Source of the DNA: Castanea sativa
Lineage: Eukaryota; Streptophyta; Magnoliopsida; Fagales; Fagaceae
Assembly (NCBI RefSeq): GCF_040712315.1
Contig: NC_134021.1
Location: 24,640,501 to 24,704,500, forward strand
Reading direction: 5' to 3'
DNA length: 64,000 bases
Of the stretch, positions 54,674 through 64,000 are shown piece by piece. The stretch's first letter is position 1. Each line of letters opens with the position of its first letter. The notes below the pieces were generated by a model. That model had not been told where the DNA came from. It did not search any database and saw nothing but the letters and a program-made list of their open reading frames with translations. The translations under genes were made by a program, and so were the position numbers.

Positions 54674-55510
54674 TGTAAGGACACAATTTGAGCCCGAACC
54701 CACAGTTAGAAGGGGATGGGCCTGAAAGACCTTTTACAATAAAATTTATAGAGAGTAGGCTTGGAATCTAGGTTTTAGTGATGTTAGATAACAAAAATGA
54801 TGGGCTTTTTCACAATGATACACAAAAGGAACTGTTTATATAAAATAATCTTTTCCTCGGACATGAGTCGAGGATCATTTATATTATCTCTTCCTCAGAT
54901 AGATTACAACTATGGATCATGAGGTATACAGTGTTGTTTTTCTCTTTTTCTTTTCTCCACCCTTTTCTCAAGGTCCCTCCTTCTTTTTATATCCCTTCCT
55001 TCTTCTCCTCTTCATCCTCCACGCAAGGGTTAGATTGTTTAGCTTAGATACTTGTCTCATCCACCTCCCTGAAGTCTTTGGAAACAAGAGCAAGGCTAAA
55101 CTCTAGTGCTCAGGTTTCACTTCTCCATTAATGCGGCCAGAATAGCAGTTTGCAGAGCATTCAATGCGGGGGCGGTGGTAACAGTTTTATTTTAGATATT
55201 TCACAGTCCTCTTTCTCATTCTCCCCATTTACCATGTTTACCCTTATCTATAGGATTTTCTAGCATATTGCCTGTGGATGTTTAACCAGCCCTTCTCCTA
55301 CCTCGGCTCTACATAGCCAAGAACATAATCTTCCTCGGGCTATCTTATTGGACATACTTGTTCAAGTGTAACCTCCTTACTTATTAGTGTTGCTTTATGA
55401 GTTGACATTTTTACATCCTCAGACCATACAGTGTCATCGGATTGGGCCTTTAGCCCAAAAAATACTCTTGGGCCATCCCCACACATATTCCTGGGCCTAA
55501 TGACCCTACA
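54674..55510 (-). repeat. 3' LTR of element C (837 bp)
   Basis: On the minus strand it runs from TGTAGGGTCATTAGGCCC (at 55510) to GTGTCCTTACA (at 54674); TGTAGG and CCTTACA form the short terminal inverted repeat. The interior is rich in GGCCCA and CCTCGG motifs. The internal side has CAATGGGCTAT before the LTR, the counterpart of the GGGAGGCTAT stretch in element A. Confidence 0.75.
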
Positions 55511-55788
55511 ATAGCCCATTGAGATTCTCATTTTGCTACCTCGGAAAGAAAGGAGGATCTCGACATCTGTCACCGTTAATCTGTGTACACCACACATCTT
55601 TGCCGACAAGGATAATGACTTTTAAACTGCCTATTACACATTCCTGACGTTTCGGCATGCGGAGCGTCCCCAAATTAAATTTTGATGTCTCTCTGTCCCC
55701 CACGCTCAGCGACGTAACGCGCATCTAACAGTTGAGGATTGCCTTGGGATATAGGCGGGAATTTCCCCGCTTCATAATTCCCACTTAA

Positions 55789-55795
55789 TATAAAC
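55789..55795 (+). promoter_or_regulatory. TATA-like box of the antisense ORF of element C
   Basis: CTTAATATAAACACT lies 255 bp upstream of the antisense ATG at 56044; a weaker TTTTATACACT lies at 55817. It is in the same relative place as the minus-strand TATAAATA of element A. Confidence 0.4.
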
Positions 55796-56043
55796 ACTAA
55801 CAATTCAAACCCCTTTTTTATACACTACAACACTCGTGCAATGTATCTGCTACCCTTTACGATCTACACGCGCCTTCACATTTACCAAGTACCAGGCTGA
55901 GGTGACTTTGTCATTCTAAAGTAAGTTCTCCCAGACTTTCTTTTTCATCATCCTTTTTCTTCCCTCTTTCTTGTTGTGTTTCTTTATCCTCAGCTCATCT
56001 ATTTTCTTAGTTCTTCCACCATACCCACACCCTGCTCCCACAA

Positions 56044-58710
56044 ATGGGTAGATTTAAATCCCTAGTAGATTCAGATTAAAAAATAGAACAATTTAAGGCT
56101 AAGTATAGGATTCCATCGAGGGTGTCCCTTAAATATTGTAAGGAAGGGGAATGGCTCATAAAAAGGCGAAAGGGAGAGGTAGTAATCCCAATGATTGCCT
56201 TCATAGAGAGATGGATGAAAATCCCCATAGGGACAGTTATGAGGGATTACCTTAGGGCTTTTAGGTTAGCTCCTACCCAATGCGCCCCTAAGATGTTTAG
56301 GATTTTGGGTTTTGTAGATGCCTTAAATGAAAAGATGGATCTGAAACTCACCCATCACGATGTGAACTGGGTTTACAACCTCCACCACCTAAAGGGACAG
56401 GGATATTACTTAAAATCTAGGTATCCCGAAGTTAGATTAATCAAATGCCTCCCTGACTCCAACAAGAGTTTAAAAAAAGACTTCCTAATCATATCAGGGG
56501 ATTGGCACGATGGTCTTCCCTATCCGACAAGGGAGGGGGAACCAGGTGAAGTTCTGGATCCGATTGACTTATTTTACAGTCACTCTTTTTAAACTTGGGT
56601 TTATATAAAAACATTTACTTATTCTAACCTTGTTTTTCTTTTCAACGGTTTTGCAGACCCACATGCAGTGGATCGCCATCCCAATCTTGTTGACTTCGCA
56701 AGATTAGACAGAATACTGCAGGCTGAAATGTTTGTGCACACAGACAACCAACTCCGTGCAGCTCACCTCATCCTCGGCTACGATCCTATATCCAAAGCTT
56801 TCCAGGCACCGAAGTGCGTGATCAGAGCCAAGGCCCCACGCTTACACCGGATAAGCGTTGCAGTCGAGGTTTTCTTCTACCCGAGGGCGCCTCCATTCCT
56901 CAAGGCACCCACGTTACACAACCCTTACAACTCATACCAAAGGGTATTCCCATCATCCCAAATCCCAAACAACACACAATTGGTGAAGCGACCTCCTCTC
57001 AACCCATCATAAAGGAAGAAGAAGAGATCGTTAAAGTTTCAGATTCCGAGGACAAGTTTGAAGTCTTCAACCAACCCCCTTCTTCTGAGGGTCAAACCGG
57101 TGACCTCAGCACATCCTTCTCAACCCATAGCCAAGGAGAAATTTACAATCCTGACGTAATGGGAATCCAACGTAAGCCCAAGCCGAATCTAAAAGACATA
57201 ATGGAAGCTCAAGTGGGAGGCCAAGAGATCCAAAAGACAGCTCAGACCAAGCCGCCCCAGATGAAGGATAAAGGCCAAGAGAAGTCTTCTCAGCCTAAGA
57301 TTCCTCCTCCCCCACCCACCCAGTCCTAACACACTGATCAAGCTGATCTTAAGCGAAAAAGGGATCAGCACAAGGGGAAGGATGCGATTGAGGGAGGAAA
57401 AGACCTTCCCACAAAAGATGCGGTGCCCGAGAAGGGAGCAAAACATGCTCGCACCATGCAGACGAGGTCAGAGAAACGGGCTGAGACTCATGTGCCTGTA
57501 TCTGCCCCAATTTGGGCCCCAAAAATGACCATGGATGACCACGTGGTTACCGCTGACGCATCTATTAGGAAATTTGATGAAGGAATAGCTGCTTGCGTGG
57601 CGAACGCACTAGAGCAAGCTCTCCTGCTGCTAGAGGACATGCACAAGTTGAGAATGATGCTAGATCAAAACATCTTCATGACGTTAAAAAATGAGCTCAC
57701 CATGGTAAGAATTCTATTTAGTTATTACTTATTTCCTTCCTCTTTCGCATTAAGATTTTTTGTTCTTAACCATCTCTCTGTGGTCCGCCTTATATTTTTG
57801 TAAATAGGCTGTCCAATCTGTTCATAGGGCTGAAGAAATTGCTATTAGTTCCTACAAAGCCCTAAAGAGTGAGGAGACGAGGCGCAGCAACACCCAGAGA
57901 ACCCTCGAGGTATCAGAGAGAAAGCTGCTAGAGGTCACCACTAAACTGACTAAGGCAGAAAATGGATGGAAGAATGCCGAGGTGGCGTTAAAAATGTCCG
58001 AGAAACAGGTCGAGACGCAACGTTTGCAACTTCGTCAGGCCAACGAGGAAAATGTAGCGACGAAGGAACAAATAAAGGCCTTAAAGAAAAACCTGGAGGA
58101 ATCTGAGAAGGCTAGAGAAGAGGCCAACAAAGCTAAAGAATAAGCTGTAAGGGCAAAAGAAGAGGCTGAAAAGGCAGTAGACAAAGCTGAGCAAGATGGA
58201 TATAAGGTCGGTGTGTCTGAGACAACGGAAGACCTCAAATCACAATTCTCGGAGGTATGTAGACATTACTGTCTTCAGGTGTGGAATGAGGCACTCAGCC
58301 GAGCTGGGGTTGATGCTTTTTCTGCCTTATGGAAGACAGAAAATGTCTACTACCCTGCAGCCATCCAAGTCTCTGCTCCACCTAGTGCCAATGATGACAT
58401 TGTTACTCAAGGGCCGGACGTCGAACAAAGTAACCCAGCCGAAGACCCTGCCTCTACTGAAGGTCAATCCGAGGAGTTTAAGCGACCTGAAGCCACCAAA
58501 GAACACACTGAACCAGCAGGAGTGGCCCATGTTGATACGCAGCCTCCTGACGTTCCCAAAGAATCTTCCAGAGAAGAAGGGTCTAACAAGACATTGGAAC
58601 TGGTCTTAGCAACCATTCCAATGACCATAAAGGAAGATCCAAAAGGCAAAGAATTGCTTCTGACTCTTCGGACCCAACCCAGCTTCCAAAAGAACCTAAG
58701 GGCAACCTGA
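56044..58710 (+). pseudogene. Antisense additional ORF of element C (PF04195-like, spliced)
   Basis: It starts at ATG 56044 with MGRFKSLVDSD and a TAA at 56077, then EQFKAKYRIPSRVSLKYC, VIPMIAFIERWMKIPIG, FRLAPTQCAPKMFRILGF, LPDSNKSLKKDFLIISGDWH. Introns: 56546-56656 (GTGAAG...TTGCAG, phase 1) and 57705-57807 (GTAAGA...AATAG, phase 0). Exon 2 has DNQLRAAHLILGYDP, a frameshift near 56880, then an acidic Pro/Gln-rich linker with a TAA at 57327. Exon 3 is a long coiled coil (KLLEVTTKLTKAENGWKNAE to EKAREEANKAKE) with a TAA at 58141, then FSEVCRHYCLQVWNEAL and a Pro/Glu/Thr-rich tail. Block order and both intron sites match the antisense ORF of element A. Function unknown. Confidence 0.75.
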
Positions 58711-59189
58711 AGATAAAAATGAAGCCCTGATTGGTCCTTTTTCCTTCAACCCTTTCCTTCTCTCTTAATTTGAAGCATTTTGCCAGCAAGTTGCATTCCC
58801 ATAGAACTTTTAAATCAATGAAGAGATGAGCTTATTCCCTTTATGTTTTTAAGACTTATCATAGTTATATCATTTTCATTATGTTTGCTTTTATCACCTC
58901 TGATGCAATGATGTACGCCTAGATTTATTCCTTACATAAATGATAATTCCTTTCTAATAAATTCAAAACTAGTTAATTAACCAAATTTGGTGAAGTAACT
59001 CTGTAATCGAAAAGTCCATACATCATAATAGGAAAATAACCCACTTTACCTTCCATATCCATTAATAATTCCAAGGAAATAATCAGCATGATCCAGGCAA
59101 CAAAAATGTTTAATATAGTTACAAATGCTTTAAGTGATGTTCATGAACTCCCATCTACTCATCACAGTTTTAGGGGTCTTCAAGATATG
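58711..59189. other. Spacer between antisense ORF and tandem array in element C
   Basis: AT-rich. It probably contains the 3' end of the antisense transcript (ATAATAAA-like and TTAAATCAATGAAG texts near 58815) but no clear signal and no ORF. Confidence 0.4.
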
Positions 59190-59945
59190 CGATCGGGTTG
59201 ATCCAAGAAAATTGTCCTAGGATTGGACATAATCATGATTTTAACCAATATTTAATAAAACATTGATATATACAAGGTATGAAGTCCAAGGATTCAGGCA
59301 TGACCAAGTTCCAGTTTGATACTTAGAAACAAGAACTAAAATGTTAATTTCCCCGAAATAGATGATCCGAGGACCAGACATAACTAAGGTTCTTATTCAA
59401 CATTTAATAAAATATCAATTTATACAAGACATGTGGTCCGAGGATCCAGGCACGACCAAGTTTCAGTTCAATACTTAGAAACAAAAACTGAAATGTTAAT
59501 TTCCCCAAAGTAGATGATCCGAGGACCAGACTAACTAAGGTTTTGTTCAACACTTAACAAAATGTCAATTTATACAAGGCTTGTGGTCCGAGGATCCAGG
59601 CATGACCAAGTTTTAGTTTGATACTTAGAAACAAGAACTGAAATGTTAATTTCCCCAAAGTAGATGATCCGAGGATCAGACATAACTAAGGTTTTGTTCA
59701 ACACTTAACAAAATATCAATTTATACAAAACATGTGGTCCGAGGATCCAAGCATGACCAAGTTTCAGTTTGATACTTAGAAACAAGAATTAAAATGTTAA
59801 TTTTCCCAAAGTAGATGATCTGAGAACCAGACATAACTAAGGTTTTGTTCAACACTTAACAAAATATCAATTTATACAAGGCATGTGGTTTGGGGATCCA
59901 GGCATGTCCAAGTTTCAGTTTGATATTTAGAAACTTGATAACCAA
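59190..59945. repeat. 151-bp tandem array in the 3' region of element C
   Basis: GACCAAG-type anchors of the unit stand at 59302, 59454, 59604, 59755 and 59906 (last one GTCCAAG), with spacing 152, 150, 151 and 151 bp. A partial, more diverged unit precedes them. Each unit contains GTGGTCCGAGGATCCAGGC and GATGATCCGAGGACCAGAC, two related half-motifs, so the 151-bp unit may itself come from a shorter repeat. The sequence is unrelated to the 68-bp array of element A. Confidence 0.95.
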
Positions 59946-60045
59946 GTCAACAAAATGTTAACAGAAATGACAGAAATGCCCTTTATTAATAGTAATACCT
60001 GCGTAGGTTGTTTACTTTCCAGGGACGTCGTACAACATGTTCATC

Positions 60046-61225
60046 AAGATCTTCAAGATAATAAGCCCCTATGCCCACAATCGAGGTAATACAATAAGGT
60101 CTTTTCTAGTTGGGCCCCAGTTTTCCCCATGCTGGGTTCTTTGTGGTACCCAAAACTTTCCTCAATACCAAATCTTCAGGTGCAAATGGTCGTAGCTTCA
60201 CATGGGAATCATACCCCTGCTTGAGTTTGGGTTGATAGTAAGCTAGTTGAACCATGACATTCTCCCGTCGTTCCTCAACTAGGTCTAGGCTTTTTTTCAA
60301 TAAATTGTCATTACTGCTTGGGGTGAAAAAGCTCGTCCTTAGTGTGGGAAACCCAGTTTCCAAAGGTATTACAGCCTCGGCTCCATAATTCATAGAGAAT
60401 GGTGTTTTTCCAGTGGACCTTCAAGGTGTAGTTTGATACGTCCACAAGACATGCGACAATTCTTCCACCCACCTTCCCTTAGCATCATCTAACCTTTTCT
60501 TGGGCCCATTGACTACCACTTTATTGACTGTCTCGGCCTGCCCATTCCCTTGAGGATAAGCTGAAGTGGAATATCTATTCATGATGCCTAGATCACAACA
60601 ATATCTTCTAAAGGCCTTACTATCAAATTGTAGGTCGTTATCTGAAATGAGAGTATGAGAGAAACCAAACCTAGTGACAATGTTTTTCCAAACAAACTTC
60701 TTTACCTCCACATCTCTGATATTCGACAATAGCTTAGCTTCAACCTATTTAGTGAAATAATCTATTCCAACGAGCAGCCACCTCCTATTCCCTGCTGCTT
60801 TTGGGAAAGGCCCCACAATGTCCAAGCCCCATTAAGCAAAAGGCCATGGACTAGACAGAGGGTTAAGGACACCCCCTGGCTAATGGATGTTGGGAGCAAA
60901 TCTCTGACACTGGTCACACTTCTTTGCATAATCTTGTACCTCTCGCTGGATATTGGGCCACCAATACCCCTAGGTAAGGGCTCTATGAGCTAAAGACCTT
61001 CCTCCTATGTGACTTTCGCAGGTTCCTTCATGCAACTCTTCCAAAAGTAATTTCGTTGCTTCTGGGTGTATGCATAGTAAATATGGTCCTGAAAAAGAGC
61101 GTTTATACAATTTATGGTCCTCGGACAACTAGAACCGAGGTGCTTTCTTGTGTACCTTATCTGCTTCGGACTTTTCTTTGGGCAAGATATCATCTTTAAG
61201 GAAGGACATTATAGGATCCATCCAA
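60046..61225 (-). pseudogene. Element C integrase
   Basis: Minus strand, from 61200: LYKRSFSGPYLLCIHP, LHEGTCESHIGGRSLAHRAL, a stop, GYWWPN and KKCDQCQRFAPN (H2C2 finger). Then LDIVGPFPKAAGNRR with the first Asp, DYFTK followed by a Trp-to-stop change, NIRDVEVKKFVWKNIVTRFG, ISDNDLQFDS where Gly of the usual SDNG is Asp, and PQGNGQAETVNK with the Glu. The tail (60393-60106) has NYGAEAVIPLETGFPT and EDLVLRKVLG. A frame break lies near 60420. The enzyme would insert the element cDNA. Confidence 0.85.
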
Positions 61226-62289
61226 CTAGGTCCCACCTAATTTGATGAATTCGGATGGCATTACCACTCGTCCCAGTGGGTTTCCACAGATTTTCAACAA
61301 GGATGACCCGAGGTAGGCTTTGTGTCGTGGAAGTCGCAAGTGTGGCCAAAGAATCAGCATGGGTATTCCCACTCCTAGATATATGTAATAAGGAAAAAGA
61401 TTCAAATTTGGACTATATAACCTGACCCGGGTTATGTACCCTTGCATTCTTGGATCTTTTGCCTCTAACTTCCCTTCCACTTGGCCTACTACCAATTGTG
61501 AATCCGAGAAAATTTGTACCATTTTTCCACCCATTTTCTGAACCATGTCCATTATGGCCAGTAAAACTTCATATTCTGTCTCATTGTTGGTGGCCGAGAA
61601 CCCTAATCTCAAGGATTTCTCAAAAGTAGTTTCTTCAGGGGACACCAAAATTAGCCCCACACTAGATCCTCTTTGATTCGCTACTCTGTTGACATACACT
61701 TTCCACAACAAAGGTCCTTTGCACGAGATCATGCCAACTGATTTTTCATCCATGCTCGATCCCTTAACATTCTCATCTAATGAGGGCTCAGCAAACTCTG
61801 CCACCAGATTCACAATGACTTGTCCCTTTACAGAGGTGCGAGGCATATATTTAATATCAAAAGCCCCTAGGATGGTACCCCATTTGGCAATCCTTCCCGT
61901 GTAGTCAGCACTCCTAAGTATAGACTTAAGAGGGAGTTGAGTCAGAACAACAACTGTATGAGATTGGAAGTAATGGGGAAGCCTACGCGTAGTATGCACC
62001 ACTACCAAGATTGCTTTTTTCAACGGTAAATAATGCACCTCGGCCTCATGCAAAGACTTATTTACGTAATAAACTGGCCTTTGTACATTATTATCATATC
62101 GTATAAGAACCAGGCTAACGGCATGATCAACCACCGCAATATATGCGAACAGAATTTCATCAATTTCTGATCGAGACATAATGGGTGGTTGTGAAAGATA
62201 TTCCTTAAGTTGTTGAAAAGCCGAAGCACACTCCTTGGTCCACTCAAATCCCTTCCACTTATTCAACAACTAGACGAAAGGTCTGCACC
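61226..62289 (-). pseudogene. Element C RNase H and second RNase H
   Basis: A 347-codon open frame, the longest in the window. First domain: FEWTKECASAFQQLKEYLSQ, AVSLVLIRYDNNVQRPVYYV and HYLPLKKAILVVVHTTRRLP. Then a spacer, and from about 61710 the archaeal-type domain: LLWKVYVNRVANQRGSSVGL, where the usual first catalytic Asp (VYVDG) is Asn, TNNETEYEVLLAIMDMV and FSDSQLVVGQVEG. The missing Asp should inactivate the second RNase H. The frame ends at a TAG-type break leading to integrase text. The doubled RNase H marks the Tat clade. Confidence 0.85.
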
Positions 62290-63200
62290 TATCTGTGGAA
62301 CGAGAAATAAACCGGTTGAAGGCAGCAGTCATCCCTGTCAACCTCTGAACCTTTTTGGGACTCCGAGGTGGATGGAAGTTGTTAATTGCCTTGACCTGAG
62401 CCGAATTAACTTCAATCCCCCGGTGAGTTACCATATAACCTAGAAATTTATCTGATCTTACACCAAAAGAATATTTAGAGGCATTAAGTCGCAACTTGTA
62501 CCTCCTCAGTGTCTGAAAGTATCACTAAGATCTTCCACATGTGTAGAGACCGCTTTGCTTTTCACCACCATGTTGTCCACATATACTTCAATAATCTTTC
62601 CCACTTGTGGCTCAAACATCCTAGTCATCATCCTTTGATAAGTAACTCCAGCGTTCTTCAAACCGAAAGGCATTACCTTATAATGGTAATTTCCCGTAGG
62701 AGTCACAAATGCAGTCTTCTCTTGGTCCTCCAAAACTAAAGGTATTTGATGATAACCTTGGAAAGCGTCCAAAAAACTCATCCGAGGATGCCCGCTAGTA
62801 GCATCCACCAATTGATCTATCCAAGGCATTGGGAAAGAATCCTTAGGCCAAGCCTTGTTCAGATCTGTGAAGTCCACGCATACCCTCCACTTTCCATTCT
62901 TCTTCTTTACTACCACTGTATGAGCCAACCATTCAGGATAAAACACCTCTTTGATAGCGCTAGCTTTCTTGAGTTTTAGCACCTCTTCCTTGACAGCCTC
63001 GGAATGCTCTTTAGAGGACCGCCGAGGTGGTTGCCTCCTCGGTACTGTAGCTGGATTGACATTCAAATGATGAAAAATGAAACTCGGATCAATCCCAAGG
63101 GCCTCGTAAGCATTCCATACAAATACATCCACATTCTTCTTCAAAAACATAACCAACTTTGCTTTTTCTTCAGGTGGCAACTAAACTCCCACCTGAAAGA
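62270..63200 (-). pseudogene. Element C reverse transcriptase
   Basis: Minus strand from 63180: MPPEEKAKLVMFLKKNVDVF, FHHLNVNPATVPRRQPPRR, WLAHTVVVKKKNGKWRVCVD, FTDLNKAWPKDSFPMP, HPRMSFLDAFQGYHQIPL, MPFGLKNAGVTYQRMM and the catalytic loop EVYVDNMVVKSK. The second Asp of the usual Y-V-D-D is Asn, by a GAC-to-AAC change. A frame shift near 62510 leads to the thumb (ASKYSFGVRSDKFLGYMV, FNRFISRSTDRCRPF, 62494-62270). This is the best-preserved RT in the window but it should be catalytically dead. Confidence 0.9.
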
Positions 63201-63344
63201 ATTTCTTAAGGTCGTCATCTATAAGAACATTTTCCAATTTTTCACACATAGGCTCTTCTACAGACGGTACCCTGGGCGTGGCTAGAGACATTGATTGCTA
63301 TGGCCCTCCCTCAGCCGAGGCCGAGGACTCCGGCCCAAGTTGAT

Positions 63345-64000
63345 TTAGAATTGCACTATGCACTGTCTAGCCATAGATTGACTCCCAAGCAGTTCCTCGA
63401 TCTGATCCCTAGATGGAAATTTGATTTTGACATGCAAAGTTGAGGACACGGCACCTAGAGCATGCAACCAAGGTCTTGCCACAATGGCCGTATAGGGCGA
63501 ATAGGCGTCTACTACAATGAAATCCACGTTTACTACTTCTGAGCCTGATTGCACAAGCAACCTAATTTGCCCCTTTGGTATGACAGTCTTCCCCTCAAAA
63601 CTTATTAAGGGCGAATCATAAGCCATAAGATCTTCAAGCTTTAAGTTTAACCCTTTGAACAAGTCAGGGTACATGATATCTACACCACTACCCTGATCAA
63701 CCATTACCCTCCTCACATCGTAGCCCCTATCCTCGGCGTAACCACCAAAACATCATCATGTGGTTGGATAGTCCCGATTTTGTCCTCTTCTAAGAAACCT
63801 AAAATTGGTAAGATATTCGCTTTAATCCTCTTCGGCTTATCCCTAGAATCTTCGGCCAGGGTCTGAGCCACGAACATCACCCTGGAAGGATGAGAACCAG
63901 TTTTTCCAGGTGCAGCAAAAATAACATTGATCATACCTAGAGGAGGCCTTAATGAAGTGTTACCTTGGTTCACCACCCCTAAGTGGTTTCCCTGCCCATT
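63345..64000 (-). pseudogene. Element C aspartic protease and gag-protease junction
   Basis: From the window edge: GMINVIFAAPGKTG, DEDKIGTIQPHDDVLVV-like text (63976-63713). A one-base shift near 63720 leads to VMVDQGSGVDIMYPDLFKGL with the active-site motif D-Q-G-S-G, the form common in this plant lineage. Then IPKGQIRLLVQSGSE, YTAIVARPWLHALGAVSSTL and IKFPSRDQIEELLGSQSMAR. The RPWLH region is the C-terminal lobe signature. It would process the polyprotein. Confidence 0.85.

Larger units (their letters stand above)
54674..64000 (-). mobile_element. Ty3/gypsy Tat-type element C, 3' two-thirds
   Basis: Minus-strand pol (protease to integrase, 63976-60046), a tandem array, a plus-strand (antisense) spliced ORF and a 3' LTR follow one another. 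gag and the 5' LTR are beyond the right edge. RT, second RNase H and integrase are close in sequence to element A (HPRMSFLDAF, EVKKFVWKNIVTRFG), so both belong to one lineage. The flank ATCAC (54669-54673) should recur at the other end of the element. Confidence 0.9.

Overview
The window looks like repeat-rich nuclear DNA of a flowering plant, most likely a woody eudicot. The evidence is Ty3/gypsy retrotransposons with plant-specific additional ORFs, plant-type L1 LINEs, tRNA-derived SINEs, hAT and Mutator-like MITEs, a Helitron, and one intron-rich gene for a plant-like RNase P/MRP subunit (POP4/Rpp29). The species cannot be fixed from sequence alone.

Layout. 1-7008: 5' part of a minus-strand Ty3/gypsy element (called D) with a 2.7 kb LTR. 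That LTR holds a hAT-like insertion, which itself holds a Mutator-like MITE. D interrupts the reverse transcriptase of a plus-strand Tat-type element (A, 7009-13722). A continues with RNase H, a second RNase H and integrase, then a 68-bp tandem array, an antisense spliced ORF and the start of its 3' LTR. 13723-17102: TIR repeats, and a tandemly duplicated segment related to the POP4 locus that carries another hAT insertion. 17103-21753: a probable Helitron with an SmE-like gene fragment. 21754-26504: repeats and a broken gene exon split by a hAT element with a perfect 8-bp target duplication. 26505-40527: a 14-kb Tat-type element (B) with both LTRs and an antisense ORF encoding a plant mobile domain (PMD). 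40528-54673: the only host gene I can name with confidence, POP4-like (minus, 42849-50011, seven exons), with LINE and SINE insertions in its introns. 54674-64000: 3' two-thirds of a third Tat-type element (C, minus strand), with pol, a 151-bp tandem array, an antisense ORF and the 3' LTR.

The unifying observation is that all three Tat-type elements carry a long ORF on the strand opposite to gag-pol, between integrase and the 3' LTR. In A and C these ORFs are homologous, resemble the 'putative gypsy type transposon' domain (PF04195-like), share two intron positions and have their own TATA-like motifs. In B the antisense ORF is a PMD protein with a C-terminal coiled coil. Tandem arrays of unrelated sequence occupy the same place in A and C, between integrase and the antisense ORF. 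All coding regions of the retroelements carry stops or frameshifts, so none of these copies looks autonomous today.
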